64,000 nt of DNA from Marinimicrobium agarilyticum DSM 16975 (lineage in GTDB: Bacteria > Pseudomonadota > Gammaproteobacteria > Pseudomonadales > Cellvibrionaceae). A program made the translations under genes and the position numbers. Of this stretch, positions 41,697 to 50,242 are shown piece after piece. The notes beneath the pieces are model-generated. The model made no database searches. It was not told the origin of the DNA and worked only from the letters and a program-made list of their open reading frames with translations. Numbering within the stretch: the first letter of the stretch is position 1; each line of letters opens with the position of its first letter. Location: assembly GCF_000423345.1 (NCBI RefSeq), contig NZ_AUHU01000006.1:1-64000 (forward strand), in the 5' to 3' direction.

Positions 41697-43550
41697 ATGA
41701 AACCCTTTTTCAAACTGTCCGCCTGGCGAAGTGCCATGGCGGCCACTCTGTTACTGTGCGGCGGGGCGGCTCAAGCCAATACCGTCAGTGGAGATAACAG
41801 CACCAGCGCCACTCTGTCCATTCAAAGCGATTGGGGCAGCGGTTATTGCGCCTCTGTGAGCGTCAACAATAATGGCAGCGCCGCGGTCAGTTCGTGGGCG
41901 TTGACCCTGGATACCAAGCAATCCCAGATCAACAACCTGTGGAGCGCCAACATCAGTGGCGATACCGTCACGCCCATGGGGTACAACCGCGAGGTTCGCG
42001 CGGGGGCCAGCGTCAATTTCGGTTTCTGTGCCAACAGCACCGGCAGTGATTACCTGGCGGAACTCACCGGCTTGACGGTCAACGGAGGTGGTAGCTCGGC
42101 GAGCCAGTCCTCCAGCGTTGCCAGCTCGGTTGCCTCGAGTGCTGTCTCATCCAGCATGTCATCGGCGGTTTCTTCGTCGGTGTCTTCATCCATCGCTTCG
42201 TCGGTGTCTTCTTCACTCTCCTCCAGCGCGTCGTCTTCGGTCTCTTCAAGCGGCTCGTCCAGCTCTGAGGGCGGCGAGGTCATTCCCAATGCGACCAGCA
42301 ACGGTTGGCCCTACTGCCGCTCGGCGGCCTCCGACCCCGACGGCGACGGCTGGGGCTGGGAGAACAGCTATTCCTGCATCGTGCACGGCTCTGACGCCGA
42401 CCCCGGTGCCGGTGACTTTCCCTACTGCCTGATCGGCGAGTCGGAAATTACGCTGTGCAATACCGACACCGGAAGCTGGGGCAGCGAAGGCGGCTCGGTG
42501 TGCTTGTCTGAAAGCATGTGCCCCGGAATGGGCAGCAACACCCAAGGCCCGATGCGCGACGAGCCGGTCAACCCCAGTGCCAACGAGACCACCGAAGCGG
42601 TGTACAGCTACCTGCAATCCCAATGGGGCAACCATATGCTGTCCGGGCAAATGGACCAAACCTGGCTGGATTCCATTGACCAATTCCAGCGGGTGATCAA
42701 TGACACCGGCAAGGCGCCCGCCATCATGGGCTACGACTTTATGAACTACGGCCTGTACTGGAATGGTATTTCCGGGCTGAATCAGACCGAGGAAGCCATC
42801 GAGCACTGGGAGCGCGGCGGCCTGGTCACTTTCACCTGGCACTGGCGTGACCCGAACGCGCCGGAAGGCGAAATCGGCGAGTTCTACACTGAAGACACTG
42901 ACTTTGTGATTCCGGTGGTGGAAGGTGAGCTGGATAGGACCAGCACCAGCTTTGCCAACATTGAAGCGGACGTGGATATGATTGCCGCCGAGCTGCAAAC
43001 CTTGGAAGACGCTGGCGTGACCGTTTTGTGGCGCCCCTTGCACGAAGCCTCAGGCGGCTGGTTCTGGTGGGGCCGCAACGACCGCACCGACGATGTGCCC
43101 GCCGCTTATGCCCAAGTGATTCTGTGGCAATACCTGTACGAGCGGCTAACCAATTACCACGGTCTGGACAACCTGCTGTGGGTCTGGAATGGCCAGAGCG
43201 CCGCCTGGTACCCCGGTGACGAGACCGTGGATATCGTCAGCCACGATATTTACGACGGCGCTCAGAACTATGAGTCCCAGATCGGCACCTACGAGCTGAC
43301 GGCCAATTATCCCCACGAACGGAAAATGGTCGCACTGAGTGAGAACAGCAATATTCCGGACCCGGACCTGATGGCCGAAGACGGAGCCTGGTGGTTGTAT
43401 TTTATGGTCTGGAATGACGTCGATACCCCCGAGGGCGTGACTAACGACTCCAACTTCTGGACCGGCGAGTACTACAACACTCAGCCCCACAAGGAGCATG
43501 TCTATAACCACGAACGGGTGATCACCCTGGATGAACTACCGGCGTTCTGA
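41697..43550 (+). CDS. Secreted GH26 beta-mannanase with CBM2 and CBM10-like modules
   Basis: The 617-residue enzyme has a signal peptide, a CBM2 (about 28-130, SDWGSGYCASVSVNNNGSAA), and a long Ser/Val linker (about 132-192). A CBM10-like module follows (about 200-235, GWPYCRSAASDPDGDGWGWE) and a second Cys-rich unit (to about 275). The GH26 catalytic domain fills about 285-610. Acid/base Glu450 is in WRPLHEASGGWFWWG and nucleophile Glu549 in ALSENSN. It cleaves beta-1,4-mannan. CBM2 and CBM10 bind crystalline cellulose, so it works on mannan embedded in plant cell walls. AACAGGAG precedes the ATG. Confidence 0.92.
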   Translation: MKPFFKLSAWRSAMAATLLLCGGAAQANTVSGDNSTSATLSIQSDWGSGYCASVSVNNNGSAAVSSWALTLDTKQSQINNLWSANISGDTVTPMGYNREVRAGASVNFGFCANSTGSDYLAELTGLTVNGGGSSASQSSSVASSVASSAVSSSMSSAVSSSVSSSIASSVSSSLSSSASSSVSSSGSSSSEGGEVIPNATSNGWPYCRSAASDPDGDGWGWENSYSCIVHGSDADPGAGDFPYCLIGESEITLCNTDTGSWGSEGGSVCLSESMCPGMGSNTQGPMRDEPVNPSANETTEAVYSYLQSQWGNHMLSGQMDQTWLDSIDQFQRVINDTGKAPAIMGYDFMNYGLYWNGISGLNQTEEAIEHWERGGLVTFTWHWRDPNAPEGEIGEFYTEDTDFVIPVVEGELDRTSTSFANIEADVDMIAAELQTLEDAGVTVLWRPLHEASGGWFWWGRNDRTDDVPAAYAQVILWQYLYERLTNYHGLDNLLWVWNGQSAAWYPGDETVDIVSHDIYDGAQNYESQIGTYELTANYPHERKMVALSENSNIPDPDLMAEDGAWWLYFMVWNDVDTPEGVTNDSNFWTGEYYNTQPHKEHVYNHERVITLDELPAF

Positions 43551-43572
43551 TTGAACCCGCCACACCCATCCC

Positions 43573-43603
43573 AAAAAAAGCCCGCGTAATGCGGGCTTTT
43601 TTT
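43573..43603. terminator. Bidirectional terminator between GH26 and GNAT genes
   Basis: GCCCGC and GCGGGC pair around GTAAT, flanked by seven As on the left and seven Ts on the right. It can end transcripts from both convergent genes. Confidence 0.9.
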
Positions 43604-44126
43604 AGCGGTCGCGCAAGCGCTCGCATTGTTGTAAGCGGCGCATCATGCCGTGGGAGTTCAGCATCACTTCGCCTTTGTGCTGAAATCCACACTTGGCCAA
43701 TACCCGGCCGCTTGCCAGATTGTTGCGCATGTAGTGGGCATGGATGGCCGACAGGCCGAGCTGGCTGAAGCCATAATGGACCAGGGATTGAACCGCTTCC
43801 GTGCAGTAGCCTCGCCCCCAGAAGGGGACCCCCATCCAGAAATCCAGGCTGCCGGTTTCCCCGGAAAAGTCTGTCAGGCTGACCGAGCCGACAAGCTCTT
43901 CGGCGTCACGCCGGGTGACGGCGTAAACGACTTTATCGCCCTGGTTGAACGCCGGTGCCAGCGTCGCGATCCAGTTTTCCGCCATGCCTGCGTCATAGGG
44001 CTGGGGGATATTGACCGTCATTTGAGCCACCCGCCAATCGCCCGCCAGCGCCTGTACACGCTTGGCATCGCGCTGTTTGAAGGGGCGCAGGGTGAGTCTG
44101 TCGGTTGTGAGAATCGGCTGTTCCAT
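43602..44126 (-). CDS. RimJ/RimL-type GNAT acetyltransferase
   Basis: Start 44126 has GGAG 7 bp upstream. The 174-residue protein opens in the RimJ/RimL manner (ILTTDRLTLRPFKQRDAKRV) and carries the matching motifs DFWMGVPFWGRGYCTEAVQ and HAHYMRNNLASGRVLAKCGF. It should acetylate an N-terminal amine or small molecule. It is not obviously tied to the glycan genes around it. Confidence 0.9.
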   Translation of the reverse strand: MEQPILTTDRLTLRPFKQRDAKRVQALAGDWRVAQMTVNIPQPYDAGMAENWIATLAPAFNQGDKVVYAVTRRDAEELVGSVSLTDFSGETGSLDFWMGVPFWGRGYCTEAVQSLVHYGFSQLGLSAIHAHYMRNNLASGRVLAKCGFQHKGEVMLNSHGMMRRLQQCERLRDR

Positions 44127-44261
44127 AGTAATGCTCCGTGCGTTGATAACGGGAAGAGACGACCGTTGATCTGAGTCAAACAATACCTATCGCATGGCAA
44201 TGCTTATTAATAAGTCTGGCCTCACTGAAGTTGAGCCCTTGAGGAAACCCGACGGCAGGAC

Positions 44262-44774
44262 TCAATCGTCCCACCGGTCGTATTGCTGGCCCTGCCTTAG
44301 CAGCCAGTAGGTTAGCCCCAAGGCGAGCGTCGTGGCAGCAATGCCAATCAGGTAGAGAGGCGTCAATTCGTCGAAATCCAGCACGATCACTTTTCGGGCA
44401 ATGGCCATCAAGGCAGTAGCAACCACCAACTGCACGGGAAATATGTTCGTCCCAAGATACAGGCGAATATTGATGAAGATCTCAACGGCAATCAGTACGG
44501 CCATAAAACCACCGAACGTGTAAAAGATATCGTTGATATCCAACAGGTAAAGCGGCGGGGTCATCAGGCGATCATAGATGATATAAATCACATCACCCAC
44601 GCCCCAAAGAATGACGGCGACCATCAGAACGGCCAGAACTCGAATGGCGAACCGAATGATCCTGTGGAGCTGCCGAAAGAACTGATCCGGGAAATCAATC
44701 GGTAGTTCCTGGTGCAACTCATGCTTTTTCTCAGGGGGCGTCGATGAGGCGCCCCCCTCTTCTTTCTCGGCCAT
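44262..44774 (-). CDS. PsiE-like membrane protein
   Basis: The 170-residue protein has a charged N-terminal stretch and four membrane helices (FAIRVLAVLMVAVILWGVGD, FYTFGGFMAVLIAVEIFI and two more), matching the phosphate-starvation-inducible PsiE family. Function is unknown. GGAG precedes the ATG at 8 bp. No pho box could be seen by eye. Confidence 0.8.
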   Translation of the reverse strand: MAEKEEGGASSTPPEKKHELHQELPIDFPDQFFRQLHRIIRFAIRVLAVLMVAVILWGVGDVIYIIYDRLMTPPLYLLDINDIFYTFGGFMAVLIAVEIFINIRLYLGTNIFPVQLVVATALMAIARKVIVLDFDELTPLYLIGIAATTLALGLTYWLLRQGQQYDRWDD

Positions 44775-44950
44775 TCATGCACTCCACAAAAGCAGACATA
44801 GACGCTGGAGCACCTTGCTCCTTTCCGGATTATATACCACCATTTGCCCCGAGGGTTGCCAAATCGGAGTAGACTGAATATGCGCAACGGCGACGCCACA
44901 GACTGGAATCCATGCTACGTTGGGAGAGCCCCAAAAGCACGCTTAATCCT

Positions 44951-46129
44951 ATGAATGAAACACCAGAACGCCATCTCCGTATACTTCTGCAGAGCGTCGC
45001 CAAGCGTTTCGCCCTTCTTCTTGGCATGGCTTCACAGCTCCCGGCAATTGCATCGACCGAGTCTCCTGAGAACTCGACTGCTCTGGAGGACAGCTGGCTG
45101 GAGGTGGTGAGACAGACACCCTACTGGGAGAGCCAGGGCGTAGCTCAAAATATTGCCACCATCCGAACCTGGGTCCTGTTCAGCACCGGCTACTGCAGCG
45201 AGCCTGACCGCCACATCCTGTTTGACCGAAGGGGCCAGTTTCTCGCGTATATCGACAACGCGGACTCATCCAAAGAAACTGTCGAGCGGCTTAACCAGAC
45301 GCGAGCCCGGCTGGTGGCGGAGTCCAGGGTGAAGCTATGGAGCCCTGGCTCGACCACCAGCCGGGGCTACCCGTTCGCATTGGCCTGCCACCAACCGTTT
45401 GTTGATATGAACGAAGCCATCGACAGACTGACCGGAACAAGCGAAGAGTATCGGCTGTGGGGCACCTGGGACGGCATGACCGTCGGCGCGAAGGATCAGC
45501 CGGTTTCCCTGATCAAACTGTTTGAGGTTGTCTACGAACATCGTAAAGCTCAAGGTCGGTTCAGCTTTCCCGACGGGACCATGGCGACGTTTCTCGGGAA
45601 GACCATCATCGAAAGTGGCGGGCAGAAAGACGCACTCTCCCGCCAAGCCGCTCAGGGTATTATGCAGCTGCGACCGAAGGTTCTGAACGATTGTCAGGTT
45701 CCCGAGCCATATCGGCTGCATCGAATGGTGCAGGTGGACTGCGCCCTGAGGCTGGTGGAGCAGAACCATCGAAACTTGAAGGAACCGTTTGACGCGGTAT
45801 TCGGTCACCTTCCCCTCAAAAAGCGTGAGGCTCTCTATGATCTTCTGTTGACCCAGGCCTATCAGATCGGCGTGGGACGCGCCATTGATCTGCTCACCGA
45901 CAGTGAGCTCGGAAAGGCCGCCCGCTACTTCGCACAACACCAGGCCCTGTTCAGCCCGGAAGACATTTTGGTTGGCATGATTTACCACAATGTCGGCCGC
46001 ACCGACATTGGGTTGCGCACGCTCTACTACGTCACCGACACAAGGCTGGCTCAGAAAGAGCTCTGTGCGTCTTCGTCAATGAAAACCCATCGTTGGTGCC
46101 AAACCGGAAACAGCGCGGGAAAATACTAG
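44951..46129 (+). CDS. Exported lytic transglycosylase-like protein
   Basis: The ~392-residue protein has a probable signal sequence (RFALLLGMASQLPAIAS). The central part has an SLT-like motif: the catalytic-type glutamate in TIIESGGQKDALS followed by RQAAQGIMQLRPKVL, as in E-S-x-x-n-p-x-A-x-S and G-l-M-Q. A long N-terminal domain and helical C-terminus have no clear match. It probably acts on peptidoglycan in the periplasm, perhaps helping envelope assembly of secretion systems. The start is uncertain; an in-frame ATG exists at 44912. Confidence 0.65.
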   Translation: MNETPERHLRILLQSVAKRFALLLGMASQLPAIASTESPENSTALEDSWLEVVRQTPYWESQGVAQNIATIRTWVLFSTGYCSEPDRHILFDRRGQFLAYIDNADSSKETVERLNQTRARLVAESRVKLWSPGSTTSRGYPFALACHQPFVDMNEAIDRLTGTSEEYRLWGTWDGMTVGAKDQPVSLIKLFEVVYEHRKAQGRFSFPDGTMATFLGKTIIESGGQKDALSRQAAQGIMQLRPKVLNDCQVPEPYRLHRMVQVDCALRLVEQNHRNLKEPFDAVFGHLPLKKREALYDLLLTQAYQIGVGRAIDLLTDSELGKAARYFAQHQALFSPEDILVGMIYHNVGRTDIGLRTLYYVTDTRLAQKELCASSSMKTHRWCQTGNSAGKY

Positions 46130-46668
46130 ACCATTACAGAAAAACAGCGTTTTGAATACGATTACATTCTTTGAACGCCATATACCAATTTGAAATATTA
46201 AAAGCGATATCAGACGACACCTCTCCATTGACCTTTTCCCGCCGGCGCTTCTTCGTTCTCATCACCAAACGACCCACAAGCATGATTTCTCCTATGTTGG
46301 GCGAGAGAGCTGTATGACATTCATACAAACCCGGCCTGAAGCATCTTATAGTCTTTCTGAATATATAAAAGTGTAACACCCTCTCGGCAATTATGGTTAT
46401 ATTGACTTTAAGGTGACGGTTAACGACACTTCGCCTGCTGGTTCAACCGCTCTTCGGCAAGTGGAAGACACGGATTGGCATGGGCGCCGAGCACTACACC
46501 GCAACTTTCAAATAATAACCGGTGACTGTTTCGGTCTCACGAATCAGCGCAGTGAGTCATATCAGACAAGGCCTCGAGCATTACTGACAGTGAACACGGT
46601 CATAACTTGCACCGATAAATACGCACGGTCAGTAAGCACACAATAAATTTAAGCAAAGAGGATTCATT
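46130..46668. other. 539-bp region upstream of the GH11 xylanase gene
   Basis: No convincing gene is present; short frames on both strands lack Shine-Dalgarno sites. The region probably carries the promoter and regulatory sites of the xylanase. AGAGGA (46653-46658) is the ribosome-binding site. AT-rich tracts near 46365-46410 are promoter candidates, but no clear -35/-10 pair or perfect palindrome was found. Confidence 0.5.
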
Positions 46669-47757
46669 ATGAAGTTTCTTGACGTCATATCAAAGCAAGG
46701 GGGATGGGTGAAATCACTCTCCTTCGCCCTGCTCACTGGCGCCACAGCGTTGGGTGTGTCAACCGCAACCGCCCAGACCATCTGTGACAATCAGACCGGT
46801 AACAATGGAGGCTTTTACTACACCCACTGGACCGATGGCGGTGGTTCCGCCTGTATGACTCTCGGCTCCGAGGGCAATTACAGTTACGAGTGGTCAAACA
46901 CCGGCAACTTCGTGGGCGGCAAAGGCTGGAGCACCGGCGCGTCCAACCGCATCATCGGCTATAACGCCGGCAATTACTCACCTTCTGGCAACTCTTATCT
47001 GACACTATACGGTTGGACGACCGGCCCGTTGGTTGAGTACTACGTCGTCGACAGCTGGGGAAGCTACCGTCCACCGGGTGGCACTCCCGCCGGCACCGTG
47101 ACCACCGATGGCGGCACTTACGACCTGTACCGGACACAGCGTGTCAACAAACCTTCGATTGAAGGGAACACCACCTTTTACCAATACTGGAGTGTTCGGA
47201 CCTCCAAACGCCCACAGGGCAATAACAACACCATCACTTTCCAGAACCACGTGGACGCTTGGGCCCGTCAAGGCTGGAACCTGGGCAGCCATAATTATCA
47301 GGTCTTGGCCACTGAGGGCTGGCAAAGCAGTGGCAGCTCCAACGTTTCTGTTTGGCAGTCCGGTACCGGTGGCGGCGGTGGCAACACCGGTGGCGGAAGC
47401 AACGGCGATTCCGGTGGCGGCAGCGGGTCCAACGACATTACCGTCCGCGCCCGGGGTACCAATGGTGATGAACGTATTAACCTGCGCGTTAATAACACCA
47501 CCGTTGCCAGCTGGACGCTGTCTACCAACATGAGTAACTACACCTGGAGCGGCAATGCCAGCGGCGGCATCGTAGTGCAATACGAAAACGATGCCAGCGG
47601 CCGGGATGTGCAAGTGGATTACATTCAGGTGAATGGCTCCACCCGTCAGTCTGAAAACCAGAGCTATAACACCGGCGTCTGGCAGAACAACCAGTGCGGT
47701 GGCTCCAACAGTGAATGGTTGCATTGCAACGGTTCTATTGGGTACGGCAACCTGTAA
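46669..47757 (+). CDS. GH11 endo-xylanase with C-terminal CBM60
   Basis: The 362-residue protein has a signal peptide (cleavage after about 35), a GH11 beta-jelly-roll (about 38-225), a Gly/Ser linker (about 226-252) and a CBM60 (about 255-360). Nucleophile Glu123 lies in [13 protein letters not shown] and acid/base Glu216 in [13 protein letters not shown]60 shows [27 protein letters not shown] and a disulfide-bearing end ([17 protein letters not shown]). GH11 enzymes cleave internal beta-1,4-xylan bonds; CBM60 binds xylan and galactan in a calcium-dependent manner in Cellvibrio. The linker is Gly-rich, unlike the poly-Ser linkers of its neighbours. Confidence 0.94.
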   Translation: MKFLDVISKQGGWVKSLSFALLTGATALGVSTATAQTICDNQTGNNGGFYYTHWTDGGGSACMTLGSEGNYSYEWSNTGNFVGGKGWSTGASNRIIGYNAGNYSPSGNSYLTLYGWTTGPLVEYYVVDSWGSYRPPGGTPAGTVTTDGGTYDLYRTQRVNKPSIEGNTTFYQYWSVRTSKRPQGNNNTITFQNHVDAWARQGWNLGSHNYQVLATEGWQSSGSSNVSVWQSGTGGGGGNTGGGSNGDSGGGSGSNDITVRARGTNGDERINLRVNNTTVASWTLSTNMSNYTWSGNASGGIVVQYENDASGRDVQVDYIQVNGSTRQSENQSYNTGVWQNNQCGGSNSEWLHCNGSIGYGNL

Positions 47758-47791
47758 GTCAATCTCCTTCACTCACTCACAGGTAGTCATC

Positions 47792-47819
47792 GGGGGGCTC
47801 TCAGGAGCCCCCCTTTTTT
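47792..47819 (+). terminator. Terminator after the GH11 gene
   Basis: GGGGGGCTC and GAGCCCCCC pair around TCAG... with six Ts following. It separates the xylanase transcript from the small secreted gene 35 bp on, although read-through is possible. Confidence 0.9.
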
Positions 47820-47853
47820 CCAAGAACCGTCTCGACATTAACGGGGTGCAACT

Positions 47854-48132
47854 ATGAGGGTGCTGGCAATTTTAAGTAGTTTTCTTTTTTTGATACTGAG
47901 CACATCCAGTTTCGCTCAAGTTGACATTTACCAGAGTGACGCCTACTCCGTAGAAGAAATGTGCGCGCGTGAAGCCGAGCAAAATGACGCCGCCGATTAT
48001 AGTAGCGCCTATGAGAACTGTATCAAAAAAAATCAGGACAACCCCATGTATCATGCCGATGCAGGAAGCACCGATCCCCACTCACAAGGAAGCGACGATT
48101 CAAGTGGTGACGCAATGGAAAGCGAGCCCTGA
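47854..48132 (+). CDS. Small secreted protein between the two xylanase genes
   Basis: The 92-residue product has a strong signal peptide (AILSSFLFLILSTSSFAQ). The ~71-residue mature part has a helical segment with two cysteines (EEMCAREAEQNDAADYSS, then ENCIKKN), followed by a disordered Asp/Ser/Glu-rich tail. GGGGTG lies upstream of the ATG. No carbohydrate-active or binding motif is seen. Its position between GH11 and GH10 suggests a link to xylan use, but only position supports it. Confidence 0.6.
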   Translation: MRVLAILSSFLFLILSTSSFAQVDIYQSDAYSVEEMCAREAEQNDAADYSSAYENCIKKNQDNPMYHADAGSTDPHSQGSDDSSGDAMESEP

Positions 48133-48213
48133 AATATCCTCATTCAATGGACATTTTAGCTGTTGTAGTAAGGAAGCGATATAACAATAACTTCGTTTCT
48201 ATGCTTGATGTAT

Positions 48214-48260
48214 TTGACGCGGAATTTCTATTTTCCGGTAATCGGCAACGGTACGTTGCC
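48214..48260 (+). promoter_or_regulatory. Promoter and operator-like palindrome of the GH10 xylanase gene
   Basis: TTGACG (48214-48219) and GGTAAT (48237-48242), 17 bp apart, resemble a sigma-70 promoter. Directly after the -10 box, GGCAACGGTACGTTGCC (48244-48260) is a perfect 7-bp inverted repeat with 3-bp spacer, where the transcript should start. That is the usual place for a LacI- or GntR-type repressor operator. The start codon follows 41 bp later. Confidence 0.55.
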
Positions 48261-48301
48261 TGTCATCAACACCTATCTGATAACAGCAACAGGAGTGTTT
48301 T

Positions 48302-50008
48302 ATGAAACACAAATTGCGCAATACGCTTGTCTTTATGTCGGCAGGCCTTCTCTTTTCCGGCGCGGCCAATGCCGTGACCTCCGGTCCGGGAGAGGCCACC
48401 CTTTCTGTAACGAACAACTGGGGATCCGGTTATTGTGCCAGCGTTGATATCGCCAACAATGGCGATGCCAACATCACCAGCTGGACCGTGGATCTCAACC
48501 TCAATGGCAGTACCATCAACAACCTGTGGAACGGAAATCAAAGCGGCACCACGGTCACGCCCGCAGCCCACAACTCAACCGTCGCTCCCGGGAGCAGCAC
48601 CAACTTCGGTTTCTGTGCAAACGGCGGAAGCCCCGCGAGCATTTCCGATTTTAGCGTTCAGGGCGGTGGCAACGACAATAGCTCCAGCGCGAGCAGCCAA
48701 AGCTCAAGCTCAAGTTCAAGCGTTTCCAGCTCGCCAGACAACGGCGGTAGCAATAGCATCACCGTACAGATGAGCGGCACAGTGGGCGATGAGAGCGTCA
48801 GTCTGGAAATCGGCGGCCAGACCATTGAAACCTGGACTCTGGCCACCGGCATGATGAATTACAGTGTAACCACCGACGCCTCCGGCGAGCTTCGCGTGGC
48901 CTTCACCAATGATTCCGGTGATCGCGACGTGCAGGTGGATTACATTATTGTCAATGGCGTCACCTACCAAGCCGAAGATCAGCAAGACAATACCGGTGCC
49001 TGGGACGGTGAGTGCGGTGCGGGTTCTTACTCGGAAATGCTGCACTGCACTGGGTCCATCGGCTTCGGCAATCCGTTTGACGGAAGCTCCTCTTCTTCAA
49101 GCTCCAGCAGTTCTTCCAGCTCAAGCAGCAGCGCCCCCAATCCGGGCAACCCGAACTTCCCGGGTTTCTTTGTGGGTAACATCACCACCAGCGGTAGCGT
49201 GCGCTCCGATTTCACCCAGTACTGGGATCAGATCACTCCGGAAAACGAAGGCAAATGGGGCTCGGTTGAAGGCACTCGCGACCAGTATAACTGGGGTCCG
49301 CTGGATGCCATCTACGACTATGCGCGCGCCAACGGCATTCCCGTCAAGGCTCACGTACTGGTGTGGGGCAGCCAACGCCCGGGTTGGATCGACGGTTTGA
49401 GTGCGTCAGAACAGCGGGCGGAAATCGAAGAGTGGATCCGCGACTACTGCGACCGCTACCCGGAGACTGAGATGATCGATGTGGTGAACGAGGCCCTACC
49501 CTCTCACGCACCGGCCAACTACGCGGAAAATGCCTTTGGCAGCGACTGGATTACCGAGTCCTTCCGCCTGGCTCGAGAGCACTGCCCGAATGCGGTTCTC
49601 ATCTACAACGATTACAACTTCATGACCTGGGATACCGATGCCATCATTGACATGATCCGCCCAGCAGTGAACTCCGGCTACGTGGATGCATTGGGTCTTC
49701 AGGCACATGGTCTGTATAACCCGAGAGTCTGGACCGCACAGGAAATCGAGGACAAGCTGGACCAGATTGCCTCGCTGGGTCTGCCGTTGTACATCTCCGA
49801 GTATGACATTCAAGAGTCCAACGACCAGCTACAGCTTGAATACATGCAGACACACTTCCCGATTTTCTATAATCATCCGGATGTGGTCGGCATCACTCTC
49901 TGGGGTTACGTAGTCGGCGCGACCTGGAGGGAAGGCACAGGCCTGATCCAGAGCAACGGCCAGCCTCGCCCCGCGATGGAATGGCTGATGGATTATCTGA
50001 ACCGTTAA
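48302..50008 (+). CDS. Secreted GH10 endo-xylanase with CBM2 and CBM60
   Basis: The 568-residue enzyme has a signal peptide (cleavage after about 24), CBM2 (about 25-122, NNWGSGYCASVDIANNGD), and a poly-Ser linker. CBM60 follows (about 155-258, ITVQMSGTVGDESVSL, ending LHCTGSIGFGNP), then a second Ser linker (to about 278), and a compact GH10 barrel (about 280-568). Acid/base Glu397 is in IDVVNEALPS and nucleophile Glu500 in YISEYDIQ. It cleaves internal xylan bonds. CBM60 here is closely similar in plan to that of the GH11 enzyme. CAACAGGAG is the ribosome-binding site. Confidence 0.94.
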   Translation: MKHKLRNTLVFMSAGLLFSGAANAVTSGPGEATLSVTNNWGSGYCASVDIANNGDANITSWTVDLNLNGSTINNLWNGNQSGTTVTPAAHNSTVAPGSSTNFGFCANGGSPASISDFSVQGGGNDNSSSASSQSSSSSSSVSSSPDNGGSNSITVQMSGTVGDESVSLEIGGQTIETWTLATGMMNYSVTTDASGELRVAFTNDSGDRDVQVDYIIVNGVTYQAEDQQDNTGAWDGECGAGSYSEMLHCTGSIGFGNPFDGSSSSSSSSSSSSSSSSAPNPGNPNFPGFFVGNITTSGSVRSDFTQYWDQITPENEGKWGSVEGTRDQYNWGPLDAIYDYARANGIPVKAHVLVWGSQRPGWIDGLSASEQRAEIEEWIRDYCDRYPETEMIDVVNEALPSHAPANYAENAFGSDWITESFRLAREHCPNAVLIYNDYNFMTWDTDAIIDMIRPAVNSGYVDALGLQAHGLYNPRVWTAQEIEDKLDQIASLGLPLYISEYDIQESNDQLQLEYMQTHFPIFYNHPDVVGITLWGYVVGATWREGTGLIQSNGQPRPAMEWLMDYLNR

Positions 50009-50025
50009 AACCCACCGCTAGAACT

Positions 50026-50054
50026 GACAAGCTCTCATGGAACGAGAGCTTGTC
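50026..50054 (+). repeat. Perfect hairpin downstream of the GH10 gene
   Basis: GACAAGCTCTC and GAGAGCTTGTC form an 11-bp perfect stem around ATGGAAC, starting 18 bp after the stop. There is no T-run, so it may protect the mRNA 3' end or work as a terminator with help. It lies between the convergent GH10 and GH67 genes and reads the same on both strands. Confidence 0.6.
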
Positions 50055-50242
50055 ACACCCCTGCTCCACCCTCACAAAAACAACCTCCCTTTCTATCGGC
50101 AAATGCACTCTGACGAGCGCATCGTCCTGAGCAGGCTCTATTGCTTTGTGTTAATGCCAAGCGCGGCTTCCCAGAATGGAAAAGACGTTAGCGCCTCCGA
50201 ATCCGGTAACCCGGAAGCGCCTCAACGGTAGGAGCGAATGCT

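Noticed and set aside
42100-42270. Repetitive TCx-rich tract resembling a tandem repeat or CRISPR-like array
   Set aside because: It codes a poly-serine linker in the GH26 enzyme; irregular unit length and in-frame coding explain it.
46413-46646. 77-residue frame upstream of the GH11 gene
   Set aside because: No ribosome-binding site, no protein-like pattern, and it fills the expected promoter region.
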